Shown piece by piece: positions 36,701-48,300 of a stretch of 64,000 nucleotides of DNA; position 1 is the stretch's first letter; each line of letters begins with the position of its first letter. Origin of the DNA: Lineus longissimus (taxonomy: Eukaryota > Nemertea > Pilidiophora > Heteronemertea > Lineidae). The notes under the pieces were generated by a model, which did no database searches, had not been told where the DNA came from, and saw nothing but the letters and a program-made list of their open reading frames with translations. The position numbers and the translations under genes were made by a program. The stretch is taken from the NCBI RefSeq assembly GCF_910592395.1, contig NC_088318.1:18724349-18788348 (forward strand). The letters are read 5' to 3'.

Positions 36701-39033
36701 GGTGAAGAGAAGGATGTTCAGGTACTGAAATTCTAGATGGACTTCATGAATTGTAACTTTCGTCAGGTCACTCAAGTTTGCTAGTGATCTCCGTAAAAGG
36801 TTCTTAAGCTCCTTGTAAAGAATGGCATGTGATCAACAAACAAAACACTCGTGTGTTTTTGAGTAAAAATATCCCACTTGTGGTTTATGGGCTTGCATGT
36901 GACCACACCTTGGGTTAGTGCTTTCTTGAACCATGCATGCTCATCACACAACCTGTATTGTCCCACTTTGTAGGCCCTGACACCTTCTTTATAATTGTGT
37001 TGTTGCAGACTTCTACATATTTTCCATAATGCTTGTGCAAAAGATCATTAAAATCGATGGTAAAATCCCCCTGGCAGTTCAACCCATGACACACGCTCAA
37101 TACAGGAAGCTAGACCAAGATTTAAAAGATGAAGTTAAGAAAGAAGTTGAGCTAATTCATGATCGTGTCCTTCAAGTTATGCGTGACATGCCAGGGGCCA
37201 TGTTGCTTATCTTTAGGTAAGGCTGGTGTTGGCCAGTTCTTAAACCCTCAGGTTCAATCAATGGACTAATCCTGCATGCTTCAATGTAGAGTAGAGGATC
37301 AGTCCACTGTTGAGATGAGGGGTGATGCTTTTGGTGTACATTATTTGAGTTGAGGTCTATCATTTTTTGCCCATTTCAAGTGTATTTCTGTCAATGACTC
37401 TTCTAGTTGTTTATGTGATGTATTCAGTATATTGAATGTTTCAGTGTCTGTGTGCAGTAAACTTCTAAAAAGTCTTCACAAATATTGCCCGTGCTACGGT
37501 GATGTTACTACATCTAGATTTCACCAAGATACTCCTTCACACTAAGTAATGAACAGGTGATACCACTTATCACAGATAATGTACACCAAATAGCAGTTAG
37601 TACCTTAGCATTCATGGTCAAACCTGTGAAAGGATTGAAGTTATGTTTTGTTAGGGAAGATGACATTCAAACAATTCATGCATTCTCAAAACCAAAATCA
37701 TATTTTCTGCCAAATGAAGGAGACATATAACTTCAGCCCTTTCAGGTTTGAAATAATGAGCATATTCAGACAAGAGCAATATAGTATCTTATTGCTTTCA
37801 GATTTTAATATTTTCTGTGAAATAATTGTCCAGCGGCCACTCTCGAGGTTAACGTACAAGTTACCAAGTAAAATGACGGAGAGCGATATTAAATATATGC
37901 AGAAGATGGCGCAGAATCATTTTGATCAAATCATGGCAGTGCTTCGTACCATGCCTAAGCCAATGTTACTCTTCATAAGGTTTGTCTCATTGTGCACCCG
38001 ACGCCGTCTCATTTATTGGGAATATTTTTAATTTTTGTTCTGCTTTGAGCCTTTAATATGAAAAGATTTGAGTTTCTTTGGACAAATATATTTCCCTTTG
38101 TTTGCTGGTGTTACATGTAGCTTGTTGAATTTAGATTTTTTGCATTGAAATCATTCTTTCATTCTATTCTTGCATGTTATTCATATGTGTCAGTTAAAAA
38201 TTACATTACATGACTTTAGCCACAGTGTTGACCAATCTTTCTCTAGGGGGGAGGAATCTTGGGTATATTTGCCATTATTCAGGTAGTTGGGCAGAATATC
38301 CTTAGAGACTTTTGTTCTGATGCATCTGAGGGAAAATTAAGTAATATTTTCGACCACTACTTGCCAAAAATAAAAATCTGTTCAATATTTTCTTGTCGTC
38401 TTTGCAGAAATCTAAACACAATCCGTGCGATCAACCGGAATCATGGTCATTTAGTTGATAGATATACAATTATGGCAAGAAGGTAAGTGTGTGTGACTCT
38501 CTTTTATAGAATATTGGCATGAGTGGGTCTTAAAGATTCATGAAAGATTGTGTATCCCTCCGACAATTTTACTTATCAGTTATTTTCATTTCTCACTTTG
38601 CAGTGCCATCCGAGGTATCCATATCGCCGAGGAGTTACAAATGACATGGCGAGGGAGGCTAGTTGCATTCTTGGACTGTTGCGTATTTGATTATAGATTA
38701 AGGTGAGAACAAGTTACCAATGTGACCATTCTGTCTGAAGAGGTGAACAATCTGAAGATATCAATGAAGTTATATCAAGGGTGATCTTCTTGAAGGTAGC
38801 ACTACACCTCAGGGGACAGTGTCACAACCAGTCTCCGATAGACAGCTGTAAATCTGATGACTGGGAAGACTTCATTTCATGATATGTTTTTCAGAACGGA
38901 AAAGGTTTGGGATTCACTACGTCTGTGGATTTCCTTGAAGATTTTCCACATTCTGCAGTTCCTGGGCAGAGCTCCGAGCAGAGAAGATATCGAGAGATTG
39001 AAGGATGCAGTTAGACCTAAGGAGCAAGTGTAA
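33768..39033 (+). CDS. ADCK5: ADCK5-like UbiB family kinase, with alternative exons 9a/9b
   Basis: Exons: 33768-34051, 34219-34486, 34723-34863, 35148-35261, 35539-35670, 35850-35933, 36077-36158, 36491-36664, then 9a (37009-37216) or 9b (37802-37979), 38408-38482, 38604-38702 and 38895-39033. With 9b the protein has 589 residues; with 9a it has 599. Family: UbiB/ADCK atypical kinases, mitochondrial and mostly linked to coenzyme Q; the ADCK5 substrate is not established. Seen: a basic N terminus (possible import signal), a hydrophobic segment [19 protein letters not shown], the family KxGQ motif (YIKLGQ, Lys about 150), the Ala-rich loop [10 protein letters not shown] replacing the Gly loop, VAVK (Lys about 231), catalytic HADPHPGN (about 361-368) and LLDHGL (DHG in place of DFG, about 386). 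[17 protein letters not shown] and NLNTIRAIN place it with ADCK5 rather than ADCK1/2. An AATAAA lies 3 bases past the stop. Confidence 0.94.
35282..35416. repeat. About 43-bp tandem repeat, 3 copies, in ADCK5 intron 4
   Basis: Three copies of a unit around CCATCGTGAACCATGGACTT plus GGCAGTGCTTGACTAAC, starting 20 bases after the exon 4 donor. Within the unit CTTACGGCAGTG loosely echoes the real junction TTACGG/GTAAGTG. Confidence 0.85.
37009..37216 (+). other. ADCK5: ADCK5 alternative exon 9a (divergent copy)
   Basis: Flanked by TTGTTGCAG and AG/GTAAGG. Enters in phase 1 and leaves in phase 2. Reads [19 protein letters not shown] ... [17 protein letters not shown]. It is similar along its length to exon 9b but 10 codons longer and further from human ADCK5. 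The frame is intact, which suggests use. Confidence 0.8.
37802..37979 (+). other. ADCK5: ADCK5 alternative exon 9b (canonical copy)
   Basis: Flanked by TTGCTTTCAG and AG/GTTTGT, with the same entry and exit phases as 9a. Reads [17 protein letters not shown] ... [17 protein letters not shown], close to the human AEMLMQRPVRL ... VMAVLRELPRPMLLVLR. This is the ancestral-type version. Confidence 0.85.
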
Positions 39034-39976
39034 GCAATAAATCACACTAACTTTATTCTATGGATGCTCTTGCCTCACCATTGCATGGAAGCGTTGGTGT
39101 GTTGGGCATATAAAATCAGCCACCCACATCAAATTGTTTTGGTGACAAAACATGATGGTAGGCCTGGAGCCAGCTTAAATGCATGTTTTCACACCTAATT
39201 GTACATTCAAAATGCCTATCATTGTCTGTAAAGCTAGTGTAATTGTTTCCTGTATTTGAATTACTCTCCTTGTCCTTTCAGGTTTCAGTGAGAGCTTACA
39301 TGACCAATCATAAGTATAAAAGTGTGAAAAAGCTCTTCTAAATCTGTGATAATGGACTTCCAATATACAAGCACAAGTTGTATGTTGATGGAATAAGGAA
39401 CACCAAACAACATGAGGTTGAGATTTCTTGAAAACAGTGAAGGGAAAGTGAAAGCTCGTTGACTGCTCCTGACAGGGTGTGATACCGAGCCACGTTTCAT
39501 CAGATCAACACTGCAATCAGGTGCTTGAAACAGGAGGACTAAATCATATGATTTTGGTAATTTTGAGTAGAAACCATGTTGGATGGAAAGCACATGAAAA
39601 GCAATCATTGACATTGTCAGCGATCCCATTGGTCTTCTAGATATGCTGATGGGACTCAAAAATGTTAGAATCTGGTGACATTTTTGTTGCGTATATAGTT
39701 AGTGAGGTAGATGTTGGAGCCCGGGGCTCATATTCAGGAGGTTGTGCTTCTTCTGACTGTCTTTAAAACTCTAGCTGAAAGAGGGATATCATGAAATATT
39801 GATTACTGCCTGTATGTTTGATTTCTCTTGTTATCCCCAGGTGTGATTATTGTTAGGTTCCATGCTACTCTGCCTATTTATCGATTCTGATTTATAAAAC
39901 TTTTTTCAAAAACTTTTGGTTTTATTTCTGTTAATTCATAAGTTTTTCTCTTTGAACAAGGTGACAAGTTCATGTA

Positions 39977-40058
39977 CCACAGGGTGGCCCTGAATTATTT
40001 TCCCTCACACAATAGAATTCTATTGTGCAAGGGAAAACCTTTCTGGACCACCCTGTGG
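39977..40058. mobile_element. Palindromic mini-element
   Basis: An imperfect palindrome of about 82 bp. The ends are CCACAGGGTGG and CCACCCTGTGG, and the centre CACAATAGAATTCTATTGTG is perfect. It would fold into one long hairpin. Probably a very short MITE in the ADCK5 3' flank. Confidence 0.65.
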
Positions 40059-40260
40059 AGTACAAAACAAACCATTTGGAGCCAAACATAGACAGTGGCA
40101 TGTAAAGAGCAGCATGAAGTACAAGAAAGTGCTTGGTGCCCTGAATAGACTTTGAAGTTCTGCCTGGGCCATCTTCCTATCTCGCTGATGACCTGCAGCT
40201 GTTGGTGTCCTGATAGCAAGTGGAACCGCAGGTTATCCCAGCTATGCCACTGCAGTTCTG

Positions 40261-40860
40261 GATGTCCTGATTGTGACTTGGACCACAATCTATTCTAACC
40301 ATTTCACCTGGACAGCTATGGATGTCCTGATTGTGACTTGGACCACAATCTATTCTAACCATTTCACCTGGACAGCTATGGATGTCCTGATTGTGACTTG
40401 GACCACAATCTATTCTAACCATTTCAGCTGGACAGCTATGGATGTCCTGATTGTGACTTGGACCACAATCTATTCTAACCATTTCAGCTGGACAGCTATG
40501 GATGTCCTGATTGTGACTTGGACCACAATCTATTCTAACCATTTCAGCTGGACAGCTATGGATGTCCTGATTGTGACTTGGACCACAAGCTATTCTAACC
40601 ATTTCACCTGGACAGCTATGGATGTCCTGATTGTGACTTGGACCACAATCTATTCTAACCATTTCACCTGGACAGCTATGGATGTCCTGATTGTGACTTG
40701 GACCACAATCTATTCTAACCATTTCAGCTGGACAGCTATGGATGTCCTGATTGTGACTTGGACCACAATCTATTCTAACCATTTCAGCTGGACAGCTATG
40801 GATGTCCTGATTGTGACTTGGACCACAATCTATTCTAACCATTTCATCAGGACAACCTGC
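40261..40860. repeat. 60-bp minisatellite, 10 copies plus degenerate flanks
   Basis: Ten 60-bp units at exact 60-base spacing, differing mainly at one C/G site (TTTCACCTGG versus TTTCAGCTGG). Decayed copies extend to about 40200 on the left and 41010 on the right. Open frames run through both strands (209 codons +, 40273-40902; 293 codons -, 40177-41058). The minus frame gives a Cys/His-containing 20-residue repeat (MVRIDCGPSHNQDIHSCP). I treat it as non-coding because the period is a multiple of 3, but expression is not excluded. Confidence 0.93.
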
Positions 40861-41058
40861 ATCTGTGGATGCCCAGATTTCAACTGCAACCACAGTTCTT
40901 AGGACCAACTTGTACATGTAGCTGTTTATGTCCTGATTGTGACTGGGTCCACAAGCTACTTGAACCATTTCAGCTGCCTGCTTGGTCTTCATGTCCTGGT
41001 TGTGACACCAAGGACTGATGTTATCAAAACAAAGTGTAAAGTGTCCTTGTAGCATCAA

Positions 41059-42330
41059 GTATTATAAGAAGGAAGAATATGTCAATAAAATGATGTGCTT
41101 TATTGAATGTGACTCACTTGTTCAGTTTACAATATTAAATAGTGCACAGGTGGGTCACTTGCAGTTCTATAACTGTGAGGACAGGCTTAAGCCAGCCAAG
41201 GAGTGTTTGAAGCCACAGTGGTTAAGGCAAGTGAAGAAGGGCTGTACACACTGCGAATTTCAACTCTGGAGGCCAGCTCAAACCTGTAGTTACATGTACA
41301 GTAACCCCTGTCAATATACAGAAGGAAACAAAGAATAATTCACAAATATTGTTAATAAGAATTCAGTCTGAATACAGTTTCCAACAATGGTTACCTACAA
41401 CAGAAATGATTTAAACACAGTGAAACCTCAACCTTGGTCATCTCCGCCTTTGTGATAGCTGATGATGCCTATTATGTCTGTACGTCGAGGTGTTAACTAC
41501 TGTAAATGAAGACTTATACAACTCATTTGGTCACCAGACTGAATATTGCATTAGCTGTTGAAATTTCATGGTTAAAGCATTCGACAGTTCATTCAGAGTT
41601 GACAGTGTTTCCTTTCTACTTAGTCTGACACATATCTCTAATCTTAAATCTCAATCTACACAACAAAATAACTTTTTTTAAATACATTATTCGAAGAAAT
41701 AAATGCGTAAAGGCAGTATAGATGTACACACACACAGCACACTTATACTTCAACCACTCACAATAAACAACATTCACACCTCATGCATAACATAACTATC
41801 CAATCATGCAAGTATAGAGCACTGACAAAGTGGACTTCATCAAGGCTCCCGCTTCATATATGAGCTACAAACCGAACTTCCCAATGACCCCACCCCCACC
41901 CCTCACAGACACACCCGAAGGTTGAGAACCATTTACCAAGGTATTGAGACAACAAGAAATTCTGAGTTTTTAAACCCCCCACCTGAGGTATAAAAGGTAG
42001 ACGGAACCTACGGTTTGAGAGTTGGAGATTTAGTCAGAATTTGAAATGTTCAGTCGAAGGTGCCCCTGTATCTATACAATATTTACAGAGGTGATGCATA
42101 TATGTTCCTATACATTATTCATAGATATAACTATTACAAAAAGACTACATGTTCTGTCCTCCTGAAGGCATTAGTCCAAGCATAACCCTGGCCTCAGGGT
42201 GCTCGTTCATGGCTCTATCTAATGATAGTAACTGAGGAAAACAACAAAAGATATAAGCACTTAAGTTAGCAGTATACATTGAGAATGCAATCGTGTCCAA
42301 GACAAAAACCTGTTGGTGAGTTGACGTGTT
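41059..42330. other. Anillin 3' UTR / convergent intergenic
   Basis: AT-rich, with no recognised coding sequence. TTTATT near 41097-41102 (AATAAA on the minus strand) could end the anillin transcript. An AATAAA on the + strand lies at about 41083-41088. Confidence 0.4.
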
Positions 42331-45300
42331 TTAGAGAACTCTCTTGGGCTGCCTGAGTGGCTGTAAGGCATCCGACTGCCAAGTGCGGATATTCTTCAGC
42401 GCTTGGTTCAGTTTGCCACACCAGAGAACTCGGTCATCTTTCGTGTCAGCAGAGAGCATGTGCCTGCAAGATAAAACAACAGGAATATTGAACATGGATC
42501 GGTTAACATCTTGTTGCTCTTAGTCACATTCAAAATCCGAATATGCTTGGGGCACTTCAATGAAGATCTCATATCAGATCTGTACCAAAACCATCATTCA
42601 ACAGGGTCAGGGAGTGACACCAATTCAACCAGTGTGAGGCAAGGTGAGTTGGCTGGTAGGGTAGCCCTGGTGTCCACTACAAAGTTGCCAACTTCATCCA
42701 ACTTTCGTCATCAGAACTTTAAGGGGCGTCATTCTATTCTTCGTTGGATGTGGTCATCAAATTCTGTCTGGCTTTTCTACCCATCTAGAGTTACTCACTT
42801 GATTGAAGTCATCGTATCGTAACTCCAGCTGACCAGGGTGTTTTTGTCCCCACTTCTCTGTGGCCGAACGACATTCAGCTCAAACGTGTTGGGACGTGCA
42901 CAGATATCGCGCGGGATGATTCCAACATGCTCTGTGACACAGTTCTTCAGGTTAATGACACCCATGGGATCCTGAAAATAAGATTGGAATATTGATGCAA
43001 TTGACACTTCCTACAATGCCATCTCTGAGGAACAGTCACAGAGGATTGAACTTTGTCAGAATACCAGGCTATAAGACACAATCTTACCTTCCTGTATTCA
43101 TCATCAGGGTACTTCCAGTATCGTATTTGATTGTTGGCGAGCACACACCACCGGCGATACCAGTTGCCCAGACCTGTCACATCCTCAAACATCGTCTGTA
43201 ATGAAGACACATTATGAAATGACCATTTGAAATGCATTTCAGCAAATAGCAAGTTAGTAGGACGTTTGACTGTGGCTAAATCCAAAGACAAAGTCACACA
43301 AGTTGTTGGCCAGCCATAGCCTGTAGGCATTTCTCAACCTGGGAGTAATAAGAGTTAAGTAGTTGTGATAGCAGCTGAAGACATTCTTTGTACTGTCAAC
43401 TTACCAAGAAGCCTCTTTCTTCCACATTTGTATCGAGCACACATCGTAGTTTCATATGAACAAGACCCTGCAGTGGACTCAGGAATGGCACCTGCAAGGA
43501 GAAGAACCCGAGTTGGGTTATGCTGCAAAATCTTAACTGTTTTTCATCCCATGTTTTTGATTCTTTCATGGCCCTTTCTCACATAGCTACATCTTGTTTA
43601 ACCCCATTTCAACTCATCACATAATTATGTCCAACTGTACTTACCCTTTGTAGAGTGAATGTCACATTATGAATAGAGCGTAACGTAATCGGCACAGATG
43701 CAATCAGAGAGAAGTTAGTTGTCCTCACGGACATGGCACCAGATGCATGATCTGAAATAGAATAAACATAGGCAATAATATACATTAGCTGGTATGTGGT
43801 GGCTAGAATGACCTGATTATGGCATGGAAACAGACTACGTACCTGGAGTCTGACTAGAACCTTTGCCTTTCCCAAAGATTTTCTTTGGCGTGAATCGTCC
43901 TTTCTTCTTTTCAGGCTCAGCCTCCCGGATAACACTCTGAAATGACAAGATACACAAGCTTTAAGATAAGGATCGTTTTATAGGCAGAGTGAAGTTCATT
44001 CGTTGACCAAAAGGTTGACCCAACTCGGAGATGAAACATGCTGATAACTGAAGATGGTTTTGTCAAGAAGTCCTCAGGTTCCAATTGAGGGCCTGGTGAC
44101 TTGGTCTTCAGCCAGTAATATACAGATGAGAGTAGTTCACCAAGGTTTACTCACCATACCATAGATGTCGAGATTAAACTGAAAGTCGCTCTTCAGTTCG
44201 TTGATCCTAAACATGTTGGGCATTTCCAACACGCCCTTCATCCCACCGTCATGCGTTGACACCATCTGGGTGACCAGGATGTGGGGTCCGTTCTTCAGGA
44301 CGCACATGAAGAAATGAACAGCAGTATCTGCAATGAGAGAATCAGAACTTATCATACCTACACCAAGAATGTTTTAGCACTCTTAGCAGAAAACAGGCAC
44401 TGGACAATCTCTGAAGGAATGACAAGCGAAGGCCCCCTTTTTTAACTGTCAAAAGTCAGCCACTGAAACAAATTGGCATTGAAGTTTTGCTACTCCAATG
44501 GCAGCCATGGGAATCCTCACCATGTCGTGTCTGCATCTTGTTGAGGAAGTCTTTCTTGAGTGGAAGCCTGATGTCACTGATGGTAAGAGAGCCCTTACAG
44601 CCGTCTGTCTTTGGTGTCACAGGAACCTTCTTCAATCGTTCGATTTCTTCAATGTACGCTTGCCGTTTCTGACCTGCAACAGTTGTGAAACGATATCTAA
44701 TATCTAAATGACTTGGACTTTCTATAAAGGAAGTGTCAAATATTTCATGTCAGACAGTACTTGTGTGTTATGATTTGACAGTTGGAGATGAAAGCACACT
44801 TACAGGCAATCAGTAACACTCTGTTACACTCCACCTGCTCCAGTGATCCAGCGAATGAGGAGTTTTTACTGCAGCACTTGTTGAGGGCGTTACTAGTCTG
44901 TATGATGACGCTTTGTTCTTGTTTCACCAGGTCGTGGAGCTCCTGTAAATAATCATCAACAAGTTGGTTAAAAGTTAGAGTTTCTGTGGGTCAAAGGACG
45001 AGACACGTATTCCATGACTCTGTTGCCATTATAGACATTGTGTCTTACCTGTATTTTCTGGCGGGCACTTTTCTCGGGAATGTATGGCATCTCATCCCGA
45101 GATTCTGACGGTGATGTCCCATGCTGGTCACGTCGCACAATCGTCATTTTGGGTGCTGGCTGATTCCTTTGGCCACGTGTCGACCGGTACATATCAACAT
45201 TATACACAATCTGTTTCTCGGCATGTTTCTTCGGGGATGGTGACTTGTACGCTTGTGTCTGAGTACGGCAGTTGTAAGCACCGACTGGTGGCAGGCTCTC

Positions 45301-48300
45301 GTCATCCTCGTCCCCACTGTCTTCTTCAAGAAGATCGTCCATCTCCGCGCACAGGTCGTCAGTTCCCGACGAGTTGTCACCATCATATGACCCGGTCTCT
45401 TCTGTTTCTTCTGATTGGCTCTGAAATACGAGTCATAAGTTTGATTTTCTAGAAAACTGGTTTGTTTGGATGACACAAATACATGTTACAATCTACCTGA
45501 CCTGACTGTGACTCCTTCAATTGGTGAGAACACATTGCACTTGTATAGAAATGTACTTACAACTTGAGTATGATACGTGTTCCTGTACTCGGGCCGATCG
45601 TAGCGAGTCTGACTCGTTGACAAGTAATGATTCATCCTCTGCTCCATGGATTCTGCCATTCCACCATCACGATCAGATGACCCGAGTGGCTCGACACCGA
45701 GGGACGACGTCACTGATGACTGCTGGTCACTCCAATCAGATGCCTGGTGATGATGACTCGGCTTCCTCTGGTGTAAGAACTCATCATCCTCGGAGAAATC
45801 ACTCTCAGATTGATGGTAGTTTTCAGAATCTTGACTTGTGGTTTCTGTCTGCAGAGATTCCTCCTCATCCTGAGATCCAGGATCCATTTGAATCTTACGC
45901 TGAATCGTGACCGTCTTGCTGGCATCTGCTTTACTGTTGACAGTGACAGTAGTCTCGCATGTGAAATTGTCACCCTTTTCGACCACCGTGGTAGATGAGG
46001 TTGAACCCTTGGTGTTCTCTGCGTCGTCATCTGGATCACTCTCACATTGGTTGTTCATCGCCACCATCTCACTTTCATGTTTCTCCCGCTGAGGAAGAGC
46101 AGCATCTTTGCCAGCATTAAAGGTCTTCACCCTCGTCCAGATCTTATGATGGGCGGGTATCTCTCCACCACCTGGTCTATGTGGTGTCTCATCATTGAAT
46201 TCTTGGGCTGGCGTCGCCTGCACTTGGTTACCATGGCTACGTGTGACAGGTTCCTCTGTGACGGGATTTAACTTGATGTGTGACTGGTCGCTCTGGTGCC
46301 TCGCTTTCATTCCCGTGGCAGCTTGATTCAGACGATGTACGGCATCCTCTTCACTGCTGTGCCGGGTCTTTGCACATTTCTTCATGGGACTGTTCGTTCC
46401 TGTGCCCATCTCAAATCCCATCGCAGCCAGCTTGCCTTCAAATTCTGGAAATAGTTTGAGGATGGATTTGCCAATTACACACTGGTCTTGAAACAGAGCC
46501 ATGACATTAATCAGTACAGAACAGTGTCCCTAGAACAATCACCACAATCCTAAGTAAGTTTGGACAGAGCATTGAATTGTCTAACTTTTATACATGTTGA
46601 ATCAAGTGAAATATCATCAAAATACAATGTACAGTCCTGTAAGACATAAACATTATGGGATCTTTACACTGGACCTTCAGATAGAGCACAAGGCTACCTC
46701 TCATTACACAACATGATGTGTCTATATGACCTGTTACTCAATATTCAATTGAGGTCACTACTAATTGGGACAGTTACCCAATCATGGATCTCAGCAGTTT
46801 TAAAGTGATTACGGTCCAAGCAAACTCTTTCCACTCTTGTGGTACAACACGTTACTGAAAAAAACACTGTTTCCTACCTGATCGCTTCTGCTCTTTCGAT
46901 TCCTCCTTGGTGATTTTGCGTTTGTTTCCATTACTGCGAGGAGGCGCCACTGGTTCTGGTCCGACCGCTTGTTTAGGGATGACCAGCCCCCTCTTGTAAA
47001 TGTCAGTCGCTGGCAACGGTGCGCGGGGAGGCACATTGAAATCATCGGCATCTAGATCCCGCTGTGATGTAAACAAGAGGTATTAGCAATGGGAAAGAGA
47101 TACAATGTGGTCTAGTGGTTGAGGAGTCACATATCAAATCTAAACTGATCAAGTTGTGGGTTCCACATGGACATGGACATGCTTGGGCAGGTCCACCGGT
47201 TCTTAGAGACATTCAACCAATGCTTAACTGTGTATGGGACTCAAAGTTAGGCCTTAATGCGATGGAGTAAGTGTCTAACCTGTATCGGGGTTGAGCTGAC
47301 AGTATAATCCTCCTCCTTCAGACCACTCTTCCATCTGTTACGTAGAACCTCCATGTCTTTCTCTCTCATCGTCTTACACTTCTCAGCGATATCATTCTCC
47401 TTCCAACCATCGTGCGTCTTGGTGAACAACTTCTCCTGCAGTCCCTGGAGCCCCTCGTGAGCGCTGGGTGACAAGATCTCTTTGGGAGATTTTGGAACAT
47501 GTTGTGGTGTCCTTACCTCTTGGTATTGTTTGGCACGGGAAGCTATGGCATCACAGAAACTCATCTTTGATGTGACAGGTTTTTGAGGTACATACTTCAC
47601 CTCGGCACTGGTTTTCTGGGCCCAAGCCGCCATACGTGCATTCACAGACTTCTTTGTAGGTTCCTCACTCTCATCCAATGTATCTTTGTGACCTGGACTA
47701 GGAGGCGTATTCTGAACACGTTTTTCCCACATCCCCAAACGTGACGTAACAGGATTCTTTGCTGGTTTCTCATCCATGTTTTCCTTTTTCTTGGTGCTGA
47801 CCTTCAGTGTGGCTTCAGAAATAAAACTTCCACCACTCCCAGCCAATCTCGGTGAATTTCTGACAGGACTGCCTTTAGTCGGGGAAGCAAATCGCTCACG
47901 TGAAGGTGGTTCATTTCGTCGAGGGAACCGATTTGGGCTCTGAACGCTGGGCACCAAGTTCTGATCACTTGATGAATGAACAGGGGAACTAGCCGGGGAT
48001 CTGTCGTGTAAGAATGTCCGTGGCGGTTTGGAAGGGACTGGACTATTGTCTTCTCTCGGCTGTGGAGGTTTCCAGACTTTAGTTGGTTTTTCTTCAGTTG
48101 TCCTGAAACACAAAATGTAAAGGGATTTATATAAATTCTTTTTGAAACCGCCATATAATATGATAAAGCACGTGCTCAGTAGCTCCACACACGAAGCTGC
48201 ACTTACTTAATCATCGGGTGATCAAGGTCATCCTCCCAGCCGTTGATATCCTTGGCAAGGGCAGCAAATCGGCTCTTCCTGGCACCGATGGAAGGACGCG

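Noticed and set aside
39285-39659. 124-codon minus-strand frame downstream of ADCK5
   Set aside because: No domain, biased composition and no splice context; likely chance in the 3' flank.
45521-46271. Several + strand frames of 60-130 codons
   Set aside because: Antisense to anillin exon 7, which is continuous in phase and family-like at both ends.
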